Source: Streptomyces oryzae (GTDB lineage: Bacteria > Actinomycetota > Actinomycetes > Streptomycetales > Streptomycetaceae). Taken from it: 42,125 nt of DNA. Position numbers and translations under genes: made by a program. Below, in pieces: positions 27,594 through 35,482 of the stretch. A model generated the notes under the pieces. That model worked only from the letters and a program-made list of their open reading frames with translations. It did not search any database and was not told where the DNA came from. The DNA lies in NCBI RefSeq assembly GCF_017676365.1, contig NZ_JADKMA010000039.1:1-42125 (forward strand). The letters are read 5' to 3'. Every line of letters starts with the position of its first letter. The stretch's first letter is position 1.

Positions 27594-27654
27594 ACGCACC
27601 GGCAGGGCTCCCAAAAGATCTCACGGACTGTTCGCAGGCCCACACAATAGGACA
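27594..27654. repeat. Leader repeat, copy B (duplicate initiation region without a gene)
   Basis: Second copy of the leader, 154 nt upstream of copy A, just after the LMW-PTP-like gene. It also has GGGAG and a GTG on the minus strand, but the frame that follows is only 53 codons with low GC at third positions. It may be the remnant of another gene's start or a tandem duplication. Confidence 0.8.
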
Positions 27655-27688
27655 CGTTCGCCGCCGCCTGCTGGTTCTGGCGGGGCTG

Positions 27689-28351
27689 CTACGTGTGCGC
27701 GGGAACACCCGTCAGCGCGGTGACCACCGGGTCCAGCGCGCTGCTGATCTCCTCGCCGACGCTGCGGAAGTACGGGATCGGGGCACCGTACGGGTCATAG
27801 ATCTCGTCCGCCTCCGGGCTGGGCGCCAGCAGCCAGCCGCGCAGCGCGGCCGCCGCCTGGACCAGTGCGTGCGCCCGCTCGACGACGCCTTCCGGGCTGC
27901 CGGCGGCCGGCAGGGTGGCGGGGTCTATGGCCCGCACCAGCCGGGTGAACTCCTTGAGGGTGAAGGTGCGCAGCCCCGCGGAGTGACCCATGGAGATCAC
28001 CTGGGCCCGGTGGTCGCGGGTGGCCGTCAGCACCAGGTCGGCCCGGATCACATGCTCGTCCAGCAGCTCGCGCCCGGTGAAGTCCGAGGCGTCCGCTCCG
28101 TGTTCGAGCAGCACGGCGACCGCGTTCTCCTCCATCGGCGCGCCCTCGTGGCCCCAGGTCCCCGCGCTCTCGACCACGAGGCCGCCCATGCGGCGCTCCC
28201 CGAGCCGTTCGGCCAGGGCATGCCGGGTGAGCCGCTCGGTGATCGGCGAGCGGCACACGTTGCCTGTGGAGACGTGGAGGATACGGAACGCGCCGTCGGC
28301 GCCGCTTATGCCGCCGGCCTCGGCCGGCCCACGCCCGGGTGGGGCGGTCAC
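27689..28351 (-). CDS. LMW protein-tyrosine-phosphatase-like protein with nucleophile Cys replaced by Ser
   Basis: 220 aa from a GTG that overlaps the tsaC stop (TAGTG). The fold is that of low-molecular-weight tyrosine phosphatases, normally C-x-G-N-x-C-R-S near the N-terminus. Here the loop reads ILHVSTGNVCRSPITER: position 28 is Ser (codon TCC) instead of the nucleophilic Cys, while R34 of the loop and the general-acid Asp (D186 in YDPYG) are kept. Such a protein should bind phosphate or phosphotyrosine but not form the usual phosphocysteine intermediate. The N-terminal 22 residues and a central insert make it longer than the about 150-aa norm. It may be a pseudophosphatase with a binding role. 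Confidence 0.82.
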   Translation of the reverse strand: MTAPPGRGPAEAGGISGADGAFRILHVSTGNVCRSPITERLTRHALAERLGERRMGGLVVESAGTWGHEGAPMEENAVAVLLEHGADASDFTGRELLDEHVIRADLVLTATRDHRAQVISMGHSAGLRTFTLKEFTRLVRAIDPATLPAAGSPEGVVERAHALVQAAAALRGWLLAPSPEADEIYDPYGAPIPYFRSVGEEISSALDPVVTALTGVPAHT

Positions 28352-28998
28352 TACGGGGCCACCTCCAGGCCCGGTACGACCTTGCGGAGCTCGTCGGCGT
28401 CGATGGCGCCGGCACGCAGCAGGACGGGCACCTCGCCGGTGACGTCCACGATGGACGAGGGCACGTTGTCCTGGGTGGGCCCGCCGTCCAGATAGACGGC
28501 GACCGACTCGCCCAGCATCTCCTGGGCCGCGTCACAGTCCATCGGCGCCGGGTGCCCGGTCAGGTTCGCCGAGGAGACGGCCATCGGGCCGAACTCGGTC
28601 AGCAGCTCGATGGCGACCGGGTGCAGCGGCATCCGTACCGCAACCGTGCCATGCGTCTCCCCCAAGTCCCAGGTCAGCGACGGCTGGTGGCGCGCGACCA
28701 GGGTGAGGGCTCCGGGCCAGAAGGCGTCGACCAGCTCCCATGCCGTCTCGGAGAAGTCCGTGACCAGGCCGTGCAGCGTGTTCGGCGAACCCACCAGCAC
28801 CGGCGAGGGCATACCGCGCCCGCGGCCCTTGGCCTCCAGCAGATCACCGACCGCGTCGGCACTGAACGCGTCGGCGCCGACGCCGTAGACGGTGTCCGTC
28901 GGCAGCACGACGAGTTCCCCGCGCCTGACGGCCGATGCGGCCTCGCGCAGACCGGTTGCGCGGTCGGTCGCGTCGGAGCAGTCGTATCGCCGTGCCAT
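28351..28998 (-). CDS. tsaC: L-threonylcarbamoyladenylate synthase (Sua5/YrdC family)
   Basis: 215 aa from the ATG at 28998, which overlaps the prmC stop (TGATG) and has GGGAGG 7 nt upstream. It makes threonylcarbamoyl-AMP from Thr, bicarbonate and ATP for the t6A37 modification of ANN-decoding tRNAs. YrdC features: the N-terminal VVLPTDTVYGVGADAF, KGRGRGMPSPVLVGS, TVAVRMPLHP, and MAVSSANLTG. It lacks the separate C-terminal Sua5 domain. Coupled to prmC upstream and to the phosphatase-like gene downstream. Confidence 0.95.
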   Translation of the reverse strand: MARRYDCSDATDRATGLREAASAVRRGELVVLPTDTVYGVGADAFSADAVGDLLEAKGRGRGMPSPVLVGSPNTLHGLVTDFSETAWELVDAFWPGALTLVARHQPSLTWDLGETHGTVAVRMPLHPVAIELLTEFGPMAVSSANLTGHPAPMDCDAAQEMLGESVAVYLDGGPTQDNVPSSIVDVTGEVPVLLRAGAIDADELRKVVPGLEVAP

Positions 28999-29843
28999 CA
29001 CGGCACCTCCCTGCGTGCAGTGGCAAAACGGGGCCGGTTGTTGAGGTCGGGGTGGTCCGCGGCATCAGCCCAGCCGCGGTCCTCGGTGAAGATCCAGGGC
29101 ACCTGCCCGCCCTGGGTGTCGGCGTGCTCGATGACCACGACGCCGCCCGGGCGCAGCAGCCGGTGCGCGGTGCGCTCCAGACCGCGGATGACGTCCAGGC
29201 CGTCCTCGCCGGAGAACAGCGCGATCTGCGGGTCGTGGTCGCGGGCCTCCGGCGCCACATACTCCCACTCGGTCAGGGGGATGTAGGGCGGATTGGAGAT
29301 CACGAGGTCGACCTGGCCGTCCAGCTCGGTCAGCGCCGTGCGCGCGTCCCCGTGGTGCAGCGTCACCCGGGAGCCCTCGACGTTCTTGCGCGCCCACACC
29401 AGCGCCGCCTCGTCCAGCTCCACGGCGTGCACCCGGGAGCGCGGCACTTCCTGCGCGAGGGCCAGCGCGATGGCTCCTGAGCCGGTGCACAGGTCCACGA
29501 TCAGCGGCTCGGCCACGTCCATGGCGCGCACCGCGTCTATCGCCCAGCCGACCACGGACTCGGTCTCCGGGCGTGGCACGAACACCCCGGCACCGACGTG
29601 CAGCTCCAGATAGCGGAAGAAGGCGCGCCCCGTGATGTGCTGGAGCGGTTCGCGGGCCTCGCGGCGGGCCACCGCCTCCCAGTAGCGCGCGTCGAAGTCG
29701 GCGTCGGCGACGCGGTGCAGCTCTCCCCGCCCCACGCCGTGCACCCAGGCGGCCAGCTCCTCGGCGTCGAAGCGCGGCGAGGGCACGCCGGCGTCGGCCA
29801 GCCGTTGGGTGGCCTGCGCCACCTCGGCGAGCAGCACGTTCAC
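28998..29843 (-). CDS. prmC: Release factor glutamine N5-methyltransferase
   Basis: 281 aa from a GTG (GGAGG 8 nt upstream). It methylates the Gln of the GGQ motif in release factors RF1 and RF2 using SAM. The N-terminal helical bundle recognises the factor. The Rossmann domain shows the SAM site VDLCTGSGAIALALA (about 116-130), VELD at 141-144 and the catalytic NPPY at 184-187. It follows prfA by 19 nt, so enzyme and substrate are encoded together. Confidence 0.96.
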   Translation of the reverse strand: MNVLLAEVAQATQRLADAGVPSPRFDAEELAAWVHGVGRGELHRVADADFDARYWEAVARREAREPLQHITGRAFFRYLELHVGAGVFVPRPETESVVGWAIDAVRAMDVAEPLIVDLCTGSGAIALALAQEVPRSRVHAVELDEAALVWARKNVEGSRVTLHHGDARTALTELDGQVDLVISNPPYIPLTEWEYVAPEARDHDPQIALFSGEDGLDVIRGLERTAHRLLRPGGVVVIEHADTQGGQVPWIFTEDRGWADAADHPDLNNRPRFATARREVP

Positions 29844-29862
29844 TCCGTCCCCCTCCCGGGCG

Positions 29863-30933
29863 TCACTGAGCGGCGGCCAGCTTGGCCGCTGAGTCCGCGT
29901 CCACGCACGCCTGGATCACGGGGTCGAGCTCGCCGTCCAGCACCTGGTCCAGGTTGTACGCCTTGAAGCCGACGCGGTGGTCGGAGATCCGGTTCTCCGG
30001 GAAGTTGTAGGTGCGCACCCGCTCGGACCTGTCGACCGTACGGACCTGGCTGCGGCGGGCGTCCGACGCCTCCTTCTCGGCCTCCTCCTGCGCCGCGGCC
30101 AGCAGCCGGGCGCGCAGGATGCGCAGGGCCTGCTCCTTGTTCTGGAGCTGGCTCTTCTCGTTCTGGCAGGAGACGACGATGCCGGTCGGCTCGTGGGTGA
30201 TGCGCACGGCCGAGTCGGTGGTGTTCACCGACTGCCCGCCGGGCCCCGAGGAGCGGTAGACGTCGATCCGCAGATCGTTCGGGTTGATCTCCACGTCCAC
30301 GTCCTCGGCCTCCGGCAGCACCAGGACACCGGCAGCGGAGGTGTGGATACGGCCCTGCGACTCGGTCGCGGGCACCCGCTGGACGCGGTGCACCCCGCCC
30401 TCGTACTTCAGCCGCGCCCACACACCCTGTCCCGGCTCAGTGGCCCCCTTGGACTTCACGGCGACCTGGACGTCCTTGTAGCCGCCCAGGTCGGACTCGT
30501 TGGACTCGATCAGCTCGGTCTTCCAGCCGTTGCGCTCCGCGTAGCGCAGATACATCCGCAGCAGATCGCCGGCGAACAGCGCGGACTCGTCGCCGCCCTC
30601 GCCCGCCTTGATCTCCAGGATGACGTCCTTGTCGTCGCTGGGGTCGCGCGGGACCAGCAGCAGCCGCAGCCGCTCGGTCAGCTCCTCGCGGCGCCGCTCC
30701 AGCTCCTTGACCTCGTCGGCGAAGTCCGGGTCCTCCGCGGCCAGTTCCCGCGCTGTGCCGATGTCGTCACCGGTCCGCTTCCACTCGCCGTAGGCGGTGA
30801 TGATCGGGGTGAGTTCGGCGTAGCGCTTGTTGAGCCGGCGGGCACCCGCCTGGTCGGCGTGGATCGCCGGATCGGCGAGCCGCCGCTCCAGGTCGGCGTG
30901 CTCGCCGACGAGTTCCTCGACCGCCTCGAACAT
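29863..30933 (-). CDS. prfA: Peptide chain release factor 1
   Basis: 356 aa from the ATG at 30933 ([12 protein letters not shown]), 9 nt after AAGGG; an ATG nine bases earlier sits right on that site. It ends translation at UAA and UAG. The tripeptide PAT at 188-190 (the RF1 version of the anticodon mimic) and GGQ at 232-234 identify it as RF1 rather than RF2. The domain order of class-I factors is complete. Confidence 0.97.
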   Translation of the reverse strand: MFEAVEELVGEHADLERRLADPAIHADQAGARRLNKRYAELTPIITAYGEWKRTGDDIGTARELAAEDPDFADEVKELERRREELTERLRLLLVPRDPSDDKDVILEIKAGEGGDESALFAGDLLRMYLRYAERNGWKTELIESNESDLGGYKDVQVAVKSKGATEPGQGVWARLKYEGGVHRVQRVPATESQGRIHTSAAGVLVLPEAEDVDVEINPNDLRIDVYRSSGPGGQSVNTTDSAVRITHEPTGIVVSCQNEKSQLQNKEQALRILRARLLAAAQEEAEKEASDARRSQVRTVDRSERVRTYNFPENRISDHRVGFKAYNLDQVLDGELDPVIQACVDADSAAKLAAAQ

Positions 30934-31014
30934 CGTGGCCATCCCTTGCTGATGAGTGAGGGCGCCGCCCTGCCGGCAGGGGCGGGCGGGCGCCGGGGCG
31001 CTGAGCACCAAAAG

Positions 31015-31059
31015 AGCGCCGGGCCGCACTGCCCGGCAGGGCAGCCGCGGACCGGCGCT
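31015..31059 (-). terminator. Intrinsic terminator after rpmE
   Basis: Outer stem AGCGCCGG (31015-31022) with CCGGCGCT (31052-31059), inner stem CTGCCC (31029-31034) with GGGCAG (31039-31044). On the minus strand a CTTTT tract follows at once. It begins 10 nt after the rpmE stop, so prfA may be partly insulated from rpmE. Confidence 0.75.
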
Positions 31060-31068
31060 GTGGTGTTG

Positions 31069-31293
31069 CTACTTCTTGGCGCTGCCGGCGTTCTTGCCGA
31101 AGCGAGCCTCGAAGCGGGCCACACGGCCACCGGTGTCGAGGATCTTCTGCTTGCCCGTGTAGAACGGGTGGCAGGCCGAGCAGATGTCGGCGCGGATCAC
31201 GCCTTCCGGCATGGTGCTACGCGTAGTGAACGAGTTGCCACAGGTGCAGCTCACCTGGGTCTCGCGGTACTCGGGGTGGATGTCGCGCTTCAA
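31069..31293 (-). CDS. rpmE: 50S ribosomal protein L31, zinc-binding type
   Basis: 74 aa if started at the TTG at 31293, 5 nt after AGGAG, giving the normal L31 start [16 protein letters not shown] two codons upstream lies on the ribosome site itself. The four zinc-ligand cysteines are present as C-T-C in VSCTCGNSF and C-x2-C in ICSACHPF, so this is the C+ form rather than the zinc-free paralogue. Zinc limitation usually switches these paralogues through Zur; no Zur site was recognised. Confidence 0.95.
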   Translation of the reverse strand: MKRDIHPEYRETQVSCTCGNSFTTRSTMPEGVIRADICSACHPFYTGKQKILDTGGRVARFEARFGKNAGSAKK

Positions 31294-31418
31294 GGTCACT
31301 CCTAGGTTCGGGAGGGCACCGGGTCGGGAGACGGGTTGTTTCCCGTGAACCGGGGCCGACGGTCCAGTTTGCCACTGGTTCCCGCACCCCCCAAAACCGG
31401 GGCGCCGGGCCCGTTATT

Positions 31419-31442
31419 CCCGGGGCGACGGTCTGCCCCGGG
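31419..31442 (-). terminator. Hairpin after the LCP gene
   Basis: Perfect 8-bp stem, CCCGGGGC (31419-31426), loop of 8, GCCCCGGG (31435-31442), 16 nt beyond the LCP stop. The remaining 125 nt up to rpmE (31294-31418) hold no gene and probably carry the rpmE promoter. Confidence 0.6.
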
Positions 31443-31457
31443 CCCGGGCACCCGCGC

Positions 31458-32636
31458 TCAGTGGGAGGGGCCCGCCTGAGGGCTCCCGGAAGCGTCCGCG
31501 TTGCCGCCGCGCAGCACACCGCCTATATCGGTCTTGTCACCGGCGGAGCCCTTCGTCGCGGACTTCGGCACCAGTCTGTCGTGCTTGACCGCCCACCAGA
31601 CCTTCTTGGTCTTGGAGTCGATCTGCACGACGCGGTTCGGGTCCTGAGGGTCGTACTGCACCGGCAGCGTGGTCATCTGGATGTCGTCGGACTTGATGCC
31701 CTTGAGCATCTTGGCCATGCCGGTCAGCTTGCCGACCGAGTCCAGATCGGAGTCGGTGGTGATGGCCGAGGTCGCGGTGTCGGCGAGGTCGTAGAGCTTC
31801 TTGGGGCTGCTGAAGACGCCGACGCTGTTGACCTGGTCGATGAGCGCCTTGAGGAACGCCTGCTGGAGCTGGATACGGCCCAGGTCGCTGCCGTCGCCCA
31901 CGCCGTGCCGGGTACGGACCAGGCCCAGGGACTGCTCGCCGTTCAGGCGGTGGGTGCCCGCCTTGAGGTTCAGATGGCTGTCCTTGTCCCTGATCGCCTT
32001 GTGCGTGGTCATCTCGACGCCGCCGAGGGTGTTGATCAGCTTCTGGAAGCCAGCGAAATCGACCTCGAGGTAGTGGTCCATCCGGACGCCGGAGAGGGAT
32101 TCCACGGTCTTCACGGCGCACGCGGGGCCGCCGACCTTGTAGGCGGAGTTGAACATGGCCTGCTGTGCGGGGACGGTCCTGCCGCCCTCGGACTTGTCGC
32201 CCTTGCAGCTGGGCCGCTGGACGATGGTGTCCCGGGGTATCGAGACGACGCTGGCCTTGTCGTGCTTCTCGTTGATGTGCAGCACCATCGCCGTGTCCGA
32301 GCGGGCGCCGCCCTCGTCCTTGCCGTACTTCGCGTTGGCCCCGGCCCGGCTGTCGGAGCCGAGCACGAGTATGTCCATGGAGCCGTTCGGTGTGTCCTCG
32401 GGCCGGTCGGTGCCCAGCGCCGCGTTGATGTCGACGCCGGATATGTTGCCGTCCAGCTTGAAGTAGACGAAGCCGAGGCTCGTCCCGCCGAGCACGACCG
32501 CCCCTGCGACGGTCCAGGCGGCTGCGCGGACGGCCCGTCGGCGTCCGCTGAGCGGCCTGCGGCGACGGCCTGAGGCGCGTATGCCCCGGGAGCGGCGCGC
32601 TGCCGCCGTGTCGCCCTCGTAGCTGTCGCCCGCCAT
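31458..32636 (-). CDS. LCP (LytR-CpsA-Psr) family wall-polymer ligase
   Basis: 392 aa from the ATG at 32636, with GAGGGA about 7 nt upstream; 59 codons of upstream open frame lack support. A basic N-terminus (RRRRPLSGRRRAVR) leads to one membrane helix (about 37-58). The LCP domain follows outside the cell: ILVLGSDSRAG, SDTAMVLHIN, SIPRDT and LVRTRHGVGDGSDLGRIQLQQ, with the Arg and Asp residues that bind the polyprenyl pyrophosphate head. The family joins wall glycopolymers to peptidoglycan. A terminator follows. It probably starts from its own promoter in 32637-32915. Confidence 0.93.
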   Translation of the reverse strand: MAGDSYEGDTAAARRSRGIRASGRRRRPLSGRRRAVRAAAWTVAGAVVLGGTSLGFVYFKLDGNISGVDINAALGTDRPEDTPNGSMDILVLGSDSRAGANAKYGKDEGGARSDTAMVLHINEKHDKASVVSIPRDTIVQRPSCKGDKSEGGRTVPAQQAMFNSAYKVGGPACAVKTVESLSGVRMDHYLEVDFAGFQKLINTLGGVEMTTHKAIRDKDSHLNLKAGTHRLNGEQSLGLVRTRHGVGDGSDLGRIQLQQAFLKALIDQVNSVGVFSSPKKLYDLADTATSAITTDSDLDSVGKLTGMAKMLKGIKSDDIQMTTLPVQYDPQDPNRVVQIDSKTKKVWWAVKHDRLVPKSATKGSAGDKTDIGGVLRGGNADASGSPQAGPSH

Positions 32637-32915
32637 GGTCACTTCCCTCAGTCCTGCCTCGCGGCGCCGTTCTGTCGTGCTGGGACGTCCTCCGGTGGAG
32701 ACGTTGTCCCGGGTGGACGCTGTGTCTCGCCGAAGGGTTGCACAACAGGTCACCACGCGCGCCAGGAGCGCGTTACGTGACAGCGGCGCACGGACCGGGC
32801 CGCAACGCGGCACTACTCCCCTTTTTACCTGCGACGACGTACCCGCGCCTGCCGAGCGGCACCGGCTACCGGCCAGGGAGCGGCTGTGGGCAAGCTCTCA
32901 GCAGCCAAAACAGAC

Positions 32916-32957
32916 CGCGAGGACCGCCCCACCGTATGTGGTGGAGCGGCCCTCGCG
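32916..32957 (-). terminator. Strong intrinsic terminator of rho
   Basis: 18-bp stem: CGCGAGGACCGCCCCACC (32916-32933) with 32940-32957, only two positions being G-U pairs in RNA, loop of 6, followed on the minus strand by TCTGTTTT. It begins 23 nt after the rho stop. The other 280 nt of the rho-LCP gap (32637-32915) hold no gene. Confidence 0.85.
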
Positions 32958-32979
32958 TCCTCCGTCCGGGCGACGGCCC

Positions 32980-35079
32980 TCAGTCCTGGCCGTTGCCGGG
33001 CGTCGGGGTGTTCTTCTGGATCTGGAGCAGGAACTCCGCGTTGGACTTCGTCTGCTTCATCTTGTCCAGCAGCAGCTCGATGGCCTGCTGCTGGTCCAGA
33101 GCGTGCAGCACGCGCCGCAGCTTCCAGACGATCTGGAGCTCCTCGTTCGCCATGAGGATCTCTTCCTTACGGGTGCCGGACGCGTCCACGTCCACCGCGG
33201 GGAAGATCCGCTTCTCGGCGAGCTTCCGGTCGAGCTTGAGCTCCATGTTGCCGGTGCCCTTGAACTCCTCGAAGATGACCTCCTCCATCCGGGAGCCGGT
33301 CTCCACCAGCGCCGCGGCGAGGATGGTCAGGGAGCCGCCGTCCTCGATGTTCCGCGCGGCACCGAAGAACTTCTTCGGCGGGTACAGCGCGGTCGAGTCG
33401 ACACCACCGGAGAGGATGCGGCCCGAGGCCGGCGCCGCCAGGTTGTAGGCGCGGGCGAGCCGGGTGATGTTGTCCAGAAGGATCACCACGTCGTGGCCCA
33501 GCTCCACCAGCCGCTTCGCCCGCTCGATGGCCAGCTCGGCGATGGTGGTGTGGTCCTCGGCCGGGCGGTCGAAGGTCGAGGAGATGACCTCGCCCTTGAC
33601 CGACCGCTGCATGTCGGTGACCTCTTCAGGACGCTCGTCGACGAGGACGACCATCAGGTGGCACTCGGGGTTGTTCCGGGTGATCGAGTTCGCGATCGAC
33701 TGCAGCACCGTGGTCTTGCCCGCCTTCGGCGGGGCCACGATCAGACCGCGCTGGCCCTTGCCGACCGGCGAGACCAGGTCGATGATCCGCGAGGTCAGAT
33801 GGTTCGGCTCGGTCTCCAGCCGCAGCCGCTCCTGCGGGTAGAGCGGGGTCAGCTTGTTGAACTCTGAACGGCCCTTGCCGTCGTCGGGCGACATGCCGTT
33901 GACCGAGTCGAGGCGGACCAGCGCGTTGAACTTCTCGCGCCGCTCACCCTCCCGCGGCTGGCGCACGGCGCCGGTGACGTGGTCGCCCTTGCGCAGGCCG
34001 TTCTTACGGACCTGGGCCAGCGAGACGTACACGTCGTTCGGCCCCGGCAGATAGCCGGAGGTGCGCACGAACGCGTAGTTGTCGAGGATGTCGAGGATGC
34101 CCGCGACGGGGATCAGGACGTCGTCCTCGGAGATCTGCGGCTCGAAGTCCTCCCGGCCGCCGCGCCGGCCCCGGCGGTCGCGGTAGCGGCCGCGCCGGCC
34201 GCGCCGGCCGCCGCCCTCGTCGTCGAAGCCGTCGTCCCGGCGGCCGCCGCCACCGGCCTGGCTCTGCTGCTGGCCGCCGCCGTCGCCCTTGCCGCGGTTG
34301 CGGTCGCGGTCCCGGTCGCGCTGGCGCTCGCGCTTGGAGGGACGGTCCTGCTGCTGCTTGCCCTCGCCGGAGGGGCCGCCGGACTTGCCGTCCTGCGCGG
34401 CGCGCTCGGACCGCTCGGACTTGCCGTCCTTGCCGTCCTGCGCGGCCTGCTTGCCGCCCTCGCCACCGGACTTGGCGTCCGTGCGGCCCTCGGCGGTGTC
34501 GGCTGCGGCCTCGGCCTTGGTACGGCGCGCACGGCCGCCGCCCTCCTGGGCCGCCTTGGCGTCGCCCTCGGTCTGGCCGGGGATGTCGATCTGCTGCTGG
34601 CTGCCCTGCGGCTCCTGCTGCGCGGCCTCGGGCTCGCCGGTCCTGGCCCGGGAGGTGGCGCGGCGCTTCGGCTTCGCCTCCTCGGCGCCCGCGCCGCCGG
34701 ACTTGCCGTCCTCGGCGGCCTTGGTCTGCTTGCTGTCGGAGTCCTTGCTCTGCTTGGTGCCGGCGGCCTTGGTGTCGGCTGCCTTGGCGCCCTTGCCCGA
34801 AGCGGCGGACGCGGGCTGCGAACTGCCGCCCGCCTGGCGCTCCTTGATGACTTCGATCAGCTGGCTCTTGCGCATCCGAGCGGTGCCCCTGATGCCGAGG
34901 CTGGAGGCGACCTGCTGGAGCTCGGCCAGAACCATGCCCTCGAGCCCCGTGCCGGAGCGCCGACGCCTGGGTGCGGCACCGGAGGCAGGCGTGGCGGATG
35001 CATCCGTAGCGGCGGGCGCCGCGGCACCGTCGGCTGCGGTATCGGCGTTCACGCCCATCAGATCGGTGGTGTCGCTCAC
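32980..35079 (-). CDS. rho: Transcription termination factor Rho, actinobacterial form with long insert
   Basis: 699 aa from the GTG at 35079 (AAGGA 6-7 nt upstream); E. coli Rho is 419 aa. Residues about 44-83 form the Rho N-terminal helical domain (LEGMVLAELQQVASSLGI). Residues about 85-310 are a low-complexity insert of Lys, Asp, Glu, Gly, Gln and Arg, ending in an Arg-rich RGRRGRYRDRRGRRGG. The RNA-binding cold-shock fold follows (DILDNYAFVRTSGYLPG). The hexameric ATPase has Walker A APPKAGKT at 449-456 and VVLVDERPEEV. Inserts of this type raise RNA affinity in actinobacterial Rho and are prone to phase separation. It has its own terminator and a long leader. Confidence 0.97.
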   Translation of the reverse strand: MSDTTDLMGVNADTAADGAAAPAATDASATPASGAAPRRRRSGTGLEGMVLAELQQVASSLGIRGTARMRKSQLIEVIKERQAGGSSQPASAASGKGAKAADTKAAGTKQSKDSDSKQTKAAEDGKSGGAGAEEAKPKRRATSRARTGEPEAAQQEPQGSQQQIDIPGQTEGDAKAAQEGGGRARRTKAEAAADTAEGRTDAKSGGEGGKQAAQDGKDGKSERSERAAQDGKSGGPSGEGKQQQDRPSKRERQRDRDRDRNRGKGDGGGQQQSQAGGGGRRDDGFDDEGGGRRGRRGRYRDRRGRRGGREDFEPQISEDDVLIPVAGILDILDNYAFVRTSGYLPGPNDVYVSLAQVRKNGLRKGDHVTGAVRQPREGERREKFNALVRLDSVNGMSPDDGKGRSEFNKLTPLYPQERLRLETEPNHLTSRIIDLVSPVGKGQRGLIVAPPKAGKTTVLQSIANSITRNNPECHLMVVLVDERPEEVTDMQRSVKGEVISSTFDRPAEDHTTIAELAIERAKRLVELGHDVVILLDNITRLARAYNLAAPASGRILSGGVDSTALYPPKKFFGAARNIEDGGSLTILAAALVETGSRMEEVIFEEFKGTGNMELKLDRKLAEKRIFPAVDVDASGTRKEEILMANEELQIVWKLRRVLHALDQQQAIELLLDKMKQTKSNAEFLLQIQKNTPTPGNGQD

Positions 35080-35482
35080 GAAGGGTCCTTCCCTGGAGCG
35101 GACGTCGGCCTGTCTGGCTCGGCGACCGGTTGTGCTGTCCGGCTGGGGTCCTGTGTTCGCGGACCTGGCCGGGGCGGTGGTCCCGCCTGGATGTACGGCG
35201 GGGAAATCAGTACGTGGGTTCGGCGTGAAGCCTCGACATGGATGTCCTTCACGTCGGCTCCGGAGCGTGTTCGCCCCTACCCGGCGACAGGCCGAGCAGT
35301 GTGGGAGGCTCCTGGGAGAAGAGGTGGTCCCTGCTGGGGCTGCCAGGGGAACACGCAAGCACCGCCCTCTTAGAACCATCGCACTTTCCCGCGCGAGACC
35401 CAAGAGACTGCGAGTGCAGACTTGAGGTTAACACTACCGGATCCAACAAACATTCCCCCTCTCAAAGATCCGCAACCCGCTG
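35080..35482 (-). promoter_or_regulatory. Long rho leader with putative promoter
   Basis: 403 nt between the thrB stop and the rho start without a supported gene. A -10-like TAGTGT lies on the minus strand at 35431-35436 in a locally AT-rich stretch. It would give a leader of about 340 nt. Part of that leader is C-rich and A-rich with few Gs (near 35100-35190), the sort of RNA Rho itself binds. No -35 or terminator was clear. Confidence 0.4.

Noticed and set aside
27438..27599. 53-codon frame from the GTG of leader copy B, ending in a TGA that overlaps the WecA-type GTG start
   Set aside because: Ribosome site and overlap look tempting for coupling, but third-position GC is far below that of neighbouring genes and the peptide has no family likeness. 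The signal is explained by the leader duplication.
35370..35453. 27-codon upstream ORF in the rho leader (ATG after GAGAGGGGGA)
   Set aside because: The ribosome site is too close to the ATG, codon use is unlike the genome, and the likely -10 box (35431-35436) lies inside the ORF.
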